Assembly (NCBI RefSeq): GCF_030655415.1
Contig: NZ_JAURVN010000018.1
Location: 124,001-188,000, forward strand
Reading direction: 5' to 3'
DNA from: Herminiimonas sp.
GTDB taxonomy: Bacteria > Pseudomonadota > Gammaproteobacteria > Burkholderiales > Burkholderiaceae
Length of the DNA: 64,000 bases
Shown here: piece by piece, positions 48,247-57,642 of the stretch
Position numbering within the stretch: the stretch's first letter is position 1
Layout: the number at the start of each line of letters is the position of its first letter
Translations under genes and position numbers: made by a program
The notes under the pieces: generated by a model
Told to the model about the DNA's origin: nothing
The model's database searches: none
Seen by the model: only the letters and a program-made list of their open reading frames with translations

Positions 48247-51090
48247 ATGAACGCAATTACCAGAAGCGAAATGGCACAACTCGAAGTGCCGACAGTAACG
48301 TTTGAATTGAACGGTCGTGAAGTAACCGGCCGCGCAACCGATACGCTGTTGACCATCGCCAAGCGCGAAGGCATCGAGATCCCGCATCTTTGCTATAAAG
48401 AAGGCATGGACACTGCAGGTAACTGCCGTGCATGCGTCGTCGAAATCAATGGCGAACGCGTCCTGGCTCCTTCATGCTGCCGCAATCCGACTAACGGTAT
48501 GAAAGTAAATACCGAAAGCGAACGCGCAGTGAAATCGCAAAAACTGGTGCTGGAACTGTTGCAGTCCGACATGCCAGAAACCGACTACACACGTCACAAC
48601 GAAGTAGACGAGTGGGCCGCGAAAATGGAAGTCGGCAAGCCACGTTTCGAAGCACGTGCACGCGTAGCTCCCGATTTTTCGCATCCAGCGATGACCGTTA
48701 ATTTGGACGCGTGTATTCAATGTACGCGTTGCGTACGTGCTTGCCGCGACGAACAAGAGAACGACGTTATCGGTCTGGCCTTCCGTGGCGATCATGCACA
48801 AATCGTGTTCGATATGGATGACCCTATGGGTGCATCGACTTGCGTCGCTTGCGGTGAATGCGTACAGGCTTGCCCGACTGGCGCCTTGATGCCAGCGCGT
48901 GATGTCGCGATGAGTGTGCCGGACAAAAAAGTTGAATCTGTTTGCCCATACTGCGGCGTTGGTTGCCAACTGACTTACAACATCAAAGACAACAAGATTC
49001 TTTTCGTTGAAGGTCGTGATGGTCCGGCTAACCGCGAACGTCTGTGCGTTAAAGGTCGTTACGGTTTCGATTATGCAAACCATCCACACCGCTTGACCAA
49101 ACCTTTGATCCGTCGTGCTGATGCGCCTAAACGTGGCGATGCCATCATGGATCCGGATCGCGTGATGGAAGTATTCCGCGAAGCGACATGGGAAGAAGCG
49201 TTAGAAGTTGCCGGCGGCACCTTCGCGAAGATTCGCGATACCCACGGCAAACGTTCACTGGCCGGTTTCGGTTCAGCCAAAGGTAGTAACGAAGAAGCGT
49301 ACCTGTTCCAAAAATTGGTGCGTACCGGTTTCGGTAGCAATAACGTCGATCACTGCACACGTTTGTGCCACGCATCGTCAGTTGTCGCGCTGCTCGAAGG
49401 TATCGGTTCAGGTGCAGTATCGAATCCAGTGATGGACGTGACCAAGGCAGAAGTGGTCATCATCATTGGTGCGAATCCAACCGTGAACCATCCGGTTGCT
49501 GCGACCTGGATCAAGAATGCAGTCAGCAACGGTACCAAGTTGATCGTCTGTGATCCACGTCGTACAGATATGTCGCGTATTGCGCATCGCTTCATGCAGT
49601 TCAAGGCGGATACCGACGTCGCGATGTTGAATGCGATGATGAACGTGATCGTTACCGAAGGTCTGGTCGATAAAGAATTTATCGAAAGCCGTACCATTGG
49701 TTACGAAGAGCTGCGCAAAAACGTTGAAGGCTACACACCTGAATTGATGGCGCCTATTTGTGGCATCGATGCAGAGACATTGCGTTACGTTGCACGTCTG
49801 TATGCGACCTCCAAGGCATCGATGATCTTGTGGGGCATGGGCGTATCGCAGCATATTCACGGTACCGATAACGCGCGTTGCTTGATTGCGCTGTCGCTGA
49901 TGACGGGCCAGATTGGCCGTCCAGGTACTGGCTTGCATCCATTGCGTGGTCAAAACAACGTGCAAGGTGCATCCGATGCTGGTTTGATCCCTATGGTTTA
50001 TCCGGATTATCAAAGCGTTACCGATCCTAAGATCCGTGCGAGCTTTGCAAAAGCATGGAATATGTCGATCGATTTGCTTGATCCTGAACCAGGTCTGACC
50101 GTGGTTGAAATCATGCACGCAATTACCGACGGTAAAATCCGCGGTCTGTATGTTCAAGGTGAAAATCCTGCGATGTCGGATCCGGATGCGAACCATGCGC
50201 GTGAAGCGTTGGCAGCGTTGGATCATTTGGTAGTGCAAGATATTTTCTTGACTGAAACCGCTTATCTGGCTGACGTGATCTTGCCGGCAAGTGCTTTCCC
50301 AGAGAAAAACGGAACCTTCACGAATACGGATCGTACCGTGCAGATGGGTCGCCAAGCGATCAATCCACCGGGTGAAGCCAAGCAAGATTTGTGGATCATT
50401 CAGCAAATGGCGAAGCGCCTTGGTTGCGACTGGAACTACAAGCATGTGTCGGAAGTATTCGACGAAATGCGTCACACCATGCCTAGCATTGCCGGTATTA
50501 CCTGGGAACGTCTGGAGCGCGAAGATGCAGTTACCTATCCTTGCCTGAAAGAAGGCGATCCAGGTGACCCAGTCGTGTTTATGGATGAATTCCCACGTGA
50601 AAGTGGCCGTGCTCGCTTCGTCCCTGCGGATATCATTCCTGCGGATGAGCGTCCAGATACTGAGTACCCAATGGTCTTGATCACTGGTCGTCAGCTGGAA
50701 CATTGGCACACAGGTAGTATGACGCGCCGTGCAACCGTACTCGATTCGATCGAACCAGATCCAATCGCGTTGATCCATCCACTGGATTTGATTGCAATGG
50801 GCGGCAAGCCTGGCGATTTGATCACGCTGGAGTCACGTCGCGGTGAAGTTACTCTGTATGCGCGTGCTGATGATAGTTCGCCACGTGGTGCGGTGTTTGT
50901 GCCGTTCTGCTACTACGAAGCTGCAATTAACCGTTTGACGAACTCTGCGCTGGATCCGTTCGGCAAGATTCCAGAGTTCAAATACTGCGCAATCCGCATC
51001 ACGATGGGCGGCACTGCACCAGTACAAACCAGCTACGGTGGTGGTCAGGCATTGGTTAATTTGACGAACAGCATGGCAACGACTAACTAA
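48247..51090 (+). CDS. fdhA: NAD-dependent formate dehydrogenase catalytic subunit
   Basis: A 947-aa Mo/W-bis-MGD subunit. In order: a NuoG-like [2Fe-2S] domain (C49, C60, C63, C78 region), two ferredoxin-type [4Fe-4S] centres (from C156 and C199), a further [4Fe-4S] at CPYCGVGC (from C233), and the catalytic domain with Cys374-His375 in TRLCHASS. Cys (not Sec) is the metal ligand. It oxidises formate to CO2. Metal, Mo or W, cannot be told from the sequence, though Fdh1 relatives use W. It uses FdhD, encoded downstream, for maturation. Confidence 0.95.
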   Translation: MNAITRSEMAQLEVPTVTFELNGREVTGRATDTLLTIAKREGIEIPHLCYKEGMDTAGNCRACVVEINGERVLAPSCCRNPTNGMKVNTESERAVKSQKLVLELLQSDMPETDYTRHNEVDEWAAKMEVGKPRFEARARVAPDFSHPAMTVNLDACIQCTRCVRACRDEQENDVIGLAFRGDHAQIVFDMDDPMGASTCVACGECVQACPTGALMPARDVAMSVPDKKVESVCPYCGVGCQLTYNIKDNKILFVEGRDGPANRERLCVKGRYGFDYANHPHRLTKPLIRRADAPKRGDAIMDPDRVMEVFREATWEEALEVAGGTFAKIRDTHGKRSLAGFGSAKGSNEEAYLFQKLVRTGFGSNNVDHCTRLCHASSVVALLEGIGSGAVSNPVMDVTKAEVVIIIGANPTVNHPVAATWIKNAVSNGTKLIVCDPRRTDMSRIAHRFMQFKADTDVAMLNAMMNVIVTEGLVDKEFIESRTIGYEELRKNVEGYTPELMAPICGIDAETLRYVARLYATSKASMILWGMGVSQHIHGTDNARCLIALSLMTGQIGRPGTGLHPLRGQNNVQGASDAGLIPMVYPDYQSVTDPKIRASFAKAWNMSIDLLDPEPGLTVVEIMHAITDGKIRGLYVQGENPAMSDPDANHAREALAALDHLVVQDIFLTETAYLADVILPASAFPEKNGTFTNTDRTVQMGRQAINPPGEAKQDLWIIQQMAKRLGCDWNYKHVSEVFDEMRHTMPSIAGITWERLEREDAVTYPCLKEGDPGDPVVFMDEFPRESGRARFVPADIIPADERPDTEYPMVLITGRQLEHWHTGSMTRRATVLDSIEPDPIALIHPLDLIAMGGKPGDLITLESRRGEVTLYARADDSSPRGAVFVPFCYYEAAINRLTNSALDPFGKIPEFKYCAIRITMGGTAPVQTSYGGGQALVNLTNSMATTN

Positions 51091-51118
51091 GACGATTCAG
51101 TCTTTAGTTGTTTGTACT

Positions 51119-51160
51119 GAAACCGGCACTTGCTCTTGCAGCAAGTGCCGGTTTTTATTT
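51119..51160 (+). terminator. terminator after fdhA
   Basis: AAACCGGCACTTGC pairs with GCAAGTGCCGGTTT around a short loop, followed by T-rich sequence. Confidence 0.92.
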
Positions 51161-51296
51161 TTGGCGTCTGCGTTGCGTCTAGATCAGCCGTGTGATGGCA
51201 TAATTGCGGCATGTTTTATATCGCTGGTTTTCGCGATTCAGAAATAAATAATTTCTCGCTGGTTCGCTGATTGTTCAAGATTCTATTCTCTCCAAT

Positions 51297-52133
51297 ATGA
51301 CTGTTCGTCCGGCCTTATCCAATGCAGTTCGCAAGCTCACGCATGAGGTAGAAGTCATGGATGAGCGCGGCCGTGCCTCGACGATTGCGATCCCGGCTGA
51401 ACAGCCGTTGACGATCTATGTAGACAAGCGTGAGCTGGTGACCTTGATGACTTTGGGTGGCGCGCCGGAATCACTGACGCTTGGCTATTTACGCAATCAA
51501 CGTTTCATCAAGAACATCGAAGACATCTTGTCGGTGCAAGTCGATTGGGATGTCGATGCGGTTGCCGTAGTGACGCGTAACGGCATTGAAAATATAGAAG
51601 AGCGCACGGCCACGCGCACCGTGACAACGGGTGGCGGTGAAGGCACAGTATTCGGCGGCTTGATGGATGCGGTCGATTCGATTTCTCTACCGCCAGATGC
51701 ACGCATGACGCAATCCATTTTATACAAAGTCATCGATACGATACGTACCCATCGTTCGGTGTACAAGCAAGCGGGCTCAGTACATGGCTGTGCCTTGTTT
51801 TCAGCTGAAGGCGAGTTGATTTATTTTGTTGAAGATGTGGGTCGTCACAATGCGGTCGATGCGATCGCCGGCAAGATGTGGTTCGATGGCATACGTGGCG
51901 AAGACAAGATTTTTTATACGACCGGCCGTTTGACTTCTGAAATGGTGATGAAGGGCGCGCAAATGGGCATCCCGTTCTTGCTGTCACGTTCAGGCGCAAC
52001 GCAGATGGGCCATATGGTGGCGGAGCGGTTGAATATGTCTTTGATCGCACGTTGCAGCGGCAAACATTTTTTACTGCTGAGCGGCGTAGATCGCATCATC
52101 TTTGATGATGTGGCGCTTGCTACAACGCCGTAA
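51297..52133 (+). CDS. fdhD: formate dehydrogenase accessory protein FdhD
   Basis: FdhD (278 aa) matures formate dehydrogenase; in E. coli it transfers sulfur from IscS to the bis-MGD cofactor. Conserved blocks: LGYLRNQRFI near 62, GSVHGCALFSAEGELIYFVEDVGRHNAVD and TTGRLTSEMVMKGAQMGIPFLLSRSGAT. The E. coli C-x-x-C pair, expected around residues 110-120, is absent: the stretch reads TTGGGEGTVFGG. So sulfur transfer may differ, or the protein may be a binding chaperone only. It has its own promoter region after the fdhA terminator. Confidence 0.9.
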   Translation: MTVRPALSNAVRKLTHEVEVMDERGRASTIAIPAEQPLTIYVDKRELVTLMTLGGAPESLTLGYLRNQRFIKNIEDILSVQVDWDVDAVAVVTRNGIENIEERTATRTVTTGGGEGTVFGGLMDAVDSISLPPDARMTQSILYKVIDTIRTHRSVYKQAGSVHGCALFSAEGELIYFVEDVGRHNAVDAIAGKMWFDGIRGEDKIFYTTGRLTSEMVMKGAQMGIPFLLSRSGATQMGHMVAERLNMSLIARCSGKHFLLLSGVDRIIFDDVALATTP

Positions 52134-52152
52134 TTTCAGTCGAGTTTTATTG

Positions 52153-53481
52153 TTAAGCAGTGTGCTTGCTTGGACTTGCAGGCATCAATAACGCGGCGCT
52201 ATTCTTGCGCGGTTCCATCCCTGTAAATGCAAAATTCACTTCAGGCTGCAGGCCCGAAACAATGTCGGCAATCGCGCGTCCCGAGCCGCAGCCCATGGTC
52301 CAACCCAGCGAACCATGTCCGGTGTTCAAAAATAGATTATTGAATTTCGTCTTGCCTATGTACGGCACATTGGACGGCGTCAATGGCCGCAAGCCAGCCC
52401 AATAAGCGGGACTGTCATAGTCACAGGCGTCGGGAAATAATTCACGCGTGCGGCGTGTAATCGCCGCGCAACGTGTTGGATTTAACTCCCTCGTATAGCC
52501 GTTGAATTCACAAGTCCCTGCCACGCGCAGCTTCTCGCCCAAACGTGACAACACCAACTTATAACCATCATCGATCAGCGACACGGTAGGCGCCAATTCT
52601 GGATTCAAAATCGGATAAGTCGCGGAATAGCCTTTGCCTGGATAGATCATCAAATCTATACCTAGCGGTTTCAAAATAGGTACAGAAAAACTTCCCATCG
52701 CCATCACAAAGGCATCCGCATGCAGGGTTTGATGAAAGCCTTGCGCATCGATGACTTCGACTGCTGTGATGCGTGCACTGGCCCCTGCGCCGTCAGTAAT
52801 CAGACGCGTGACTGTTGTGTTGAATTGAAAATCCACACCGCGTTCCTGCGCTTTGTTTGCCAGTGCAGTTGTAAATTTGTAGATGTCGCCAGACTCGTCA
52901 GTTTCAGTGAAATCTGCGCCTACAATTTGCCCGCGTATCTGCGCCAATGCAGGTTCGAGTTTGATCGCTTCATCAGCGCTCATCGGTACGCGAGGGCAAC
53001 CAAGATCGCGCATCACAGAAGCCGATATGAGTGATTCGTCAAAGTCTTTTTGCTTGGTATAAAAATGCAAAATGCCGCGCGTCAGGCAGTCGTAATCAAT
53101 ATCGACTTCGGCGCGCACGGCTTGCAAAGTCTGACGACTGTATTCAGCGATCGCAACAATCTGGTGGATGTTATGCACAGTGCGCGCAGGTGTGCATTCA
53201 CGCAGAAAATTCATGCCCCATTTCCACTGCAACCATTCGGCACGGAAGCGATACAGCAAAGGCGCATCTTCCTTGCCTAGTGATTTGAAAATCGTCATCG
53301 GTGCTGTTTTATTCGCCCACGGCGTCGCGTGCGATACAGAGATCTGGCAGCCATTGGCGAAGCTGGTTTCCAGCGCGGCGCCAGGCTGACGATCGATAAC
53401 GGTGACGTCATGACCCGCCTTGTTCAGGAACCAGGCGGACGCCGTGCCGATAATGCCCGAACCTAAAACGATGACTTTCAT
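52153..53481 (-). CDS. dadA: D-amino acid dehydrogenase
   Basis: A 442-aa FAD-dependent dehydrogenase (E. coli DadA 432) that oxidises D-amino acids to keto acids and passes electrons to the respiratory chain. N-terminal VLGSGIIGTASAWFLNKAGHDVTVID is the FAD motif; the C-terminal GLRPLTPSNVPYIG and NTGHGSLGWTMGCGSGRAIAD complete the DAO fold. The start at 53481 (MKVIVLG) is selected; a longer upstream extension is not family-like. Convergent with fdhD, divergent from the small gene at 53843. Confidence 0.92.
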   Translation of the reverse strand: MKVIVLGSGIIGTASAWFLNKAGHDVTVIDRQPGAALETSFANGCQISVSHATPWANKTAPMTIFKSLGKEDAPLLYRFRAEWLQWKWGMNFLRECTPARTVHNIHQIVAIAEYSRQTLQAVRAEVDIDYDCLTRGILHFYTKQKDFDESLISASVMRDLGCPRVPMSADEAIKLEPALAQIRGQIVGADFTETDESGDIYKFTTALANKAQERGVDFQFNTTVTRLITDGAGASARITAVEVIDAQGFHQTLHADAFVMAMGSFSVPILKPLGIDLMIYPGKGYSATYPILNPELAPTVSLIDDGYKLVLSRLGEKLRVAGTCEFNGYTRELNPTRCAAITRRTRELFPDACDYDSPAYWAGLRPLTPSNVPYIGKTKFNNLFLNTGHGSLGWTMGCGSGRAIADIVSGLQPEVNFAFTGMEPRKNSAALLMPASPSKHTA

Positions 53482-53842
53482 GACGCAATCAATCCCGAAA
53501 TATTTCCGAAGTTTTTTAATACATGTCAGCACTTGAACGCGACAAGGTAGGAGGTGCTGCCTAGCGTTTAGCTTGAGGCAGAACAATACTTTGTCCCGCC
53601 AGAAATTGCCTATGACGACTGTCAAGAATCACGATAAAGCGCGACATTTCATTTTTCAGACGACGCGTGATCGCAAAAAATCAGGTTTTTCAGCATTCTA
53701 ACCATTATCTATAACTAATGATTATTATTAAATACTTTAACTATACCTAATCATTTATAGGGCTTACGATGCATCTGAAGTCTGCAAAAGGTATCGCGGA
53801 CTGGTTTCCGCAATGACGTGCACATACCCAAGGAGAAGTGCA
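53482..53842. other. dadA-small-gene divergent region
   Basis: About 360 bp without a gene. Contains the second copy of the 33-bp motif at 53724-53756. Nothing else stands out. Confidence 0.6.
53724..53756. repeat. 33-bp control motif, copy 2
   Basis: 31 of 33 bases identical to 29619-29651, same orientation relative to the small gene. The shared core is AAATACTTTAACTAT, followed by CCTAATCATTT after one variable base. Confidence 0.85.
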
Positions 53843-54172
53843 ATGGTCGAACTTGAACAATGTCCAATAGGCAACGCGATTGAATGCCACTTGGCTGCAT
53901 ATAACGCAGCATTTTACGAACTCGGCTTGAGCTGGCACTGGGACAGCGATGTCTTTCATGCGCTGCAAAGCTTGCCTTGCGAGCGTGACCGCATCAAAAA
54001 ATACATGGAAACGCATCAGTCGCATTTGCTGAAAGTGTATGACGCAGATTTCCTGATCGACGCGATTCAAACAACCAAAGCTCGTTGTTTTGAAACATTG
54101 ACCGAGAACGGTGCCAAAAAAGCAGCGAAGATCAATTGGGCAGAATTCCAGCGTGCAGAAGTAGGTGCTTGA
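53843..54172 (+). CDS. small protein of unknown function, paralogue 2
   Basis: A 109-aa protein paralogous to the one at 29726: AAYNAAFYELGLSWHWD, HQSHLLKVYDADFLIDAIQ and the end NWAEFQRAEVGA are shared. Start at 53843 follows AGGAG; an upstream frame adds ten residues without support. It is divergent from dadA, whereas the first copy is divergent from a LysR gene. Function unknown. Confidence 0.85.
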   Translation: MVELEQCPIGNAIECHLAAYNAAFYELGLSWHWDSDVFHALQSLPCERDRIKKYMETHQSHLLKVYDADFLIDAIQTTKARCFETLTENGAKKAAKINWAEFQRAEVGA

Positions 54173-54283
54173 TTTACTCTGTTGCGTAACAGCTGAGTAA
54201 ATCGCTGTTGTTAAATGCTTGTGGAATTTATATCTTGCAAGTGGGTGTGACCCAAAGCCTGCAGCTAGTAAAGCCATAAATAA

Positions 54284-54318
54284 AAAGCCGTCTCCATTAC
54301 TGGAGGCGGTTTTTTTGT
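54284..54318. terminator. bidirectional terminator
   Basis: AAAGCCGTCTCC-ATTACT-GGAGGCGGTTTTTTT (one mismatch), between the small gene and ubiH, which converge. Confidence 0.88.
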
Positions 54319-54369
54319 TGAAAGTTTGAATAGAGTTTGGGCGATACGCTGAAACGTTTTAGATGATTG

Positions 54370-55509
54370 TTATGACCGCCTTCCAAACATCATCTGTTCA
54401 GCCAATAATTTTTTCGCTGGTTTTATGCCATCGACCAGGCCCAAAGAAAATCCCAAAATAGCTTGCGAGATTCCACCTGCAGGTGCGCTCGCAAAAATCC
54501 TTGCCATGATGTCGGTCAAATGAATGGTGGCATTGCGATCCGAGGTACGACTGGCGGAAAATTCCTGCAGCGCGTTTGCATCCATTTGCTTTGCCAACAA
54601 TCTTGCTAATACGCTGGCATCACGCAAGCCAAGATTAAGCCCCTGCCCTGCAACCGGATGCAGGGTTTGTGCAGCATTGCCGATAGCCACTGTTCTTGCT
54701 GACGATGCTGCTTGTGCATTCAAACCTAGCGGGAAGGTATTGCGCGAGGTCGTTGCGGTAAAATGTCCTATGCGCGAGCCAAAAGCTGTGCCTAGCTGCG
54801 CTAAAAATTCTGCATCGTTCAATGCAAGCAAAGCTTGTGCGGTTTCCGCTTTCACACACCAGACCAAGGCATAACCATCTTCTTGCGGTAGCAATGCCAA
54901 TGGTCCTTCATCGGTAAAACGCTCGAAGGCGCGATGCGGAATCGGTGAGCTGACAGTGACATGCGCGACAATCGCAGTCTGGCCGTAATCCCTATGCACG
55001 GATTTTTTTACTTGTTCTGTAAAAATCCCACCTTCCGCCTGCACCACGATTTTTGCAGTGATGTCTGGATGATCGGCAAATGTGAGCGTCACCGCTTCAT
55101 CGTTTTCGACCAGGTTAGTCACGCTTGCCGGACGTATCAAGTTAATGCCGATACTCGATGCGTGCGCATTCAATGCCGTTACCATGGCGCCGTAGCGTGT
55201 GACATAACCTAGCGCTGGCAAATCGTATTCTTCGCGTTCGATCAACGTTCGACCAAAATGGCCGCGACGTGAGACGTGAATTTGATTGATCTGGGTTGCT
55301 GCGATCGGCCACGAATTGATCGCTTCAAAAATCTGACGACTGCCATATGACAATGCGATCGAACGTGGATCGCGCGAGGTTTGCTCGATAGTTTTTGCAT
55401 CGATCAATGCGATGCGTTCAGACCGAACACCATGCTTGACCAGCAAGGCGGCAAGCGTCAATCCGACCGGGCCTGCGCCGCAAATGGCTATGTCGAAATC
55501 GGTTTGCAT
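54370..55509 (-). CDS. ubiH: UbiH/UbiF/VisC-family ubiquinone hydroxylase
   Basis: A 379-aa FAD monooxygenase for a ring hydroxylation in ubiquinone synthesis. The FAD motif DIAICGAGPVGLTLAALL and the family signature GNAAQTLHPVAGQGLNLGLRDA are present. UbiH, UbiF and UbiI cannot be separated with certainty; UbiH is chosen because it neighbours pepP, as in E. coli. The start at 55509 (MQTDFDIAICG) lies just after the pepP stop. Confidence 0.82.
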   Translation of the reverse strand: MQTDFDIAICGAGPVGLTLAALLVKHGVRSERIALIDAKTIEQTSRDPRSIALSYGSRQIFEAINSWPIAATQINQIHVSRRGHFGRTLIEREEYDLPALGYVTRYGAMVTALNAHASSIGINLIRPASVTNLVENDEAVTLTFADHPDITAKIVVQAEGGIFTEQVKKSVHRDYGQTAIVAHVTVSSPIPHRAFERFTDEGPLALLPQEDGYALVWCVKAETAQALLALNDAEFLAQLGTAFGSRIGHFTATTSRNTFPLGLNAQAASSARTVAIGNAAQTLHPVAGQGLNLGLRDASVLARLLAKQMDANALQEFSASRTSDRNATIHLTDIMARIFASAPAGGISQAILGFSLGLVDGIKPAKKLLAEQMMFGRRS

Positions 55510-55514
55510 TTTGC

Positions 55515-56849
55515 TTAGTCGTGCTTCATCAAGGCTTCGATATCGGCCACAGTTTTTGGCGCGGCAGCACTCAGGATGTGGCAACCATCAGCGGTCACCA
55601 GCGCATCATCCTCGATGCGTATGCCGATATTCCAGTATTGCTCGGGGACGCCTTCTGCGGGACGAACATAGATGCCTGGTTCGACCGTCAGCACCATGCC
55701 GGCTTGCAAAGTGCGCCATGGTTTTTCTGAACCGCTTGGTGCAGCATCGCGATACTCGCCAACATCATGGACATCCATACCCAGCCAATGGCCGGTGCGA
55801 TGCATGTAGAACTGGCTGTATGCGCGGTTTTCGATCACGTCACTTAATGAGCCGACTTTATTTTTGTCTAGCAGTCCGGTATCTAGCATGCCTTGCGCGA
55901 GGACTTTGACGGCAGCGTCGTGACCATCCATGAAACGTTTGCCTGGGCGTGTTTCTTCTATCGCTGCGTATTGCGACGCGAGCACGATTTCATAGAGTTC
56001 TTTTTGCGGGCCTGAGAATTTGCCGTTGACCGGAAAAGCGCGCGTGATGTCGGATGCGTAGCTATCGAGTTCGCAGCCGGCATCAATCAACACAAGGTCA
56101 CCATCCTTTAACTCTGCGTCACTGGCTCTGTAATGCAATACGCAAGCATTAGCGCCCGTGGCGACGATGGAGCCATATGCGGGAAATTGCGAACCGTTGT
56201 TGCGGAACTCGTGCAGGATTTCTGCTTCCAGATGGTATTCGCGCAATCCCGGACGCGCCATACGCATGGCGCGTCGATGTGCTGCGGCGGCTATATCAGC
56301 AGAGCGTTGCATGATGTCGATTTCGCCCGCGTCTTTGCTCAAGCGCATTTCATCCAGCAGCACTTGTAAATCGTAGGCAGCACTTGGTGGTGTGACGCCA
56401 GCGCGCGCTTGCGAGCGCACGGTTTGCAACCAGCGTTGCACTTGTCCATCAAGCTTGCTGTCACTGCCTAGCGCATAAAACAAGCCTTGGGCATTCGCCA
56501 TCAATTTCGGTAATTCTGTATCGATGGCTTCAATCGGATAAGCCGCGTCAAAACCGAATGTGCTGCGTGCAGCCTCCGGGCCGTAACGAAAACCATCCCA
56601 GATTTCGCGTTCCAGATTCTTTTCACGACAAAATAAAATGGACTGACTTTTTTCGCCAGCCAGCAACACAATGACGGACTCTGGTTCGGTAAAACCGGAC
56701 AGGTAATAAAAATAACTGTCGTGGCGATACGGATAATCGGCGTCGCGATTGCGCATGACTTCTGGCGCGGTCGGGATGATGGCGATGCCGCCGCCTTTGG
56801 CCTGCATTTGAGCGATCAATGATGCGCGTCTGGCAGCGTAGGTTTTCAT
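55515..56849 (-). CDS. pepP: Xaa-Pro aminopeptidase
   Basis: Aminopeptidase P (444 aa; E. coli 441) removes N-terminal residues before proline. Metal ligands are visible: two Asp in LVLIDAGCELDSYASDITR, His in HRTGHWLGMDVHDVG, and Glu in VLTVEPGIY and near IRIEDDALV. It is followed by ubiH within 6 bp and preceded by murU within 2 bp, so this is one operon. Confidence 0.95.
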   Translation of the reverse strand: MKTYAARRASLIAQMQAKGGGIAIIPTAPEVMRNRDADYPYRHDSYFYYLSGFTEPESVIVLLAGEKSQSILFCREKNLEREIWDGFRYGPEAARSTFGFDAAYPIEAIDTELPKLMANAQGLFYALGSDSKLDGQVQRWLQTVRSQARAGVTPPSAAYDLQVLLDEMRLSKDAGEIDIMQRSADIAAAAHRRAMRMARPGLREYHLEAEILHEFRNNGSQFPAYGSIVATGANACVLHYRASDAELKDGDLVLIDAGCELDSYASDITRAFPVNGKFSGPQKELYEIVLASQYAAIEETRPGKRFMDGHDAAVKVLAQGMLDTGLLDKNKVGSLSDVIENRAYSQFYMHRTGHWLGMDVHDVGEYRDAAPSGSEKPWRTLQAGMVLTVEPGIYVRPAEGVPEQYWNIGIRIEDDALVTADGCHILSAAAPKTVADIEALMKHD

Positions 56850-56850
56850 T

Positions 56851-57561
56851 TCATTTTCCTGTCAAAGGTGCATTCAGTTCAGCCAGTCGCTCTGCGGTGC
56901 CGACGTCGGTCCAATCGCCGCGATACAGCTCGCCACCAACTTGGCCGCGCGCTGCGTATTCACGCAAGATCGAAACCAGTTTGACAGATTCGCCAGCAGT
57001 GATGGCATCAAAAATCGAAGGGCGATACACGCCTATGCCGGAAAAGGTCAGTCGCGGTTCGCCTTCGTTAATGATGGAAAAACTGTTCAATGCAAAGTCG
57101 CCGTTTGGATTGTGCGCGGGATTTTTAACCAGGTATAACCACGCAACATCGCGTTTATCCAGCGGGTGTGGATGACCCCAGACATCGTTATCTTCCAGCA
57201 CGCCTATTACTTGTTCAAAATTAAAGTGGGGGCAGTAGATGTCGGCTGCAAGAGCCAGAAAAGGTTCGTCGCCGAGCAAGTGGCGCGCTTTTGCAATACC
57301 GCCTGCAGTTTCCAGCGCGGTGCCTTCTGCCGAGTAAGCAATTTTGGCGCCGAACTGCTCACCGTTGCCCAGCGTTTCCTCGATCATGTGGCCGAGATGG
57401 GCATGGTTGATAACGATATCTGTGATACCCGCGCGCACCAGATTCAGGATGTGCCAGACGATCAGTGGACGACCGCGCACCTTCAGCAAAGGCTTGGGGC
57501 AAGTGTCGGTTAAGGGGCGCATTCTTTCGCCACGTCCGGCAGCGAAAATCATCGCTTTCAT
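56851..57561 (-). CDS. murU: N-acetylmuramate-1-phosphate uridylyltransferase
   Basis: A 236-aa nucleotidyltransferase. N-terminal MKAMIFAAGRGERMRPLTDTCPKP carries the pyrophosphorylase signature, and GTALETAGGIAKA and RGDWTDVGTAERLAELN close the site. MurU makes UDP-MurNAc from recycled MurNAc-1-phosphate, bypassing fosfomycin-sensitive MurA. The adjacent AmgK supplies the substrate, which supports this call over other sugar nucleotidyltransferases. Confidence 0.9.
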   Translation of the reverse strand: MKAMIFAAGRGERMRPLTDTCPKPLLKVRGRPLIVWHILNLVRAGITDIVINHAHLGHMIEETLGNGEQFGAKIAYSAEGTALETAGGIAKARHLLGDEPFLALAADIYCPHFNFEQVIGVLEDNDVWGHPHPLDKRDVAWLYLVKNPAHNPNGDFALNSFSIINEGEPRLTFSGIGVYRPSIFDAITAGESVKLVSILREYAARGQVGGELYRGDWTDVGTAERLAELNAPLTGK

Positions 57562-57642
57562 GGTTGTCGCATTCTTTGTATAAATGAATAAATTTCTTGT
57601 CTATGGCCTAGCTACATGCCGCGACTGATTTTCTTGAGTCGA

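Noticed and set aside
49408..50778. 456-aa minus-strand frame opposite fdhA
   Set aside because: Shadow of fdhA with no recognisable motif or start signal.
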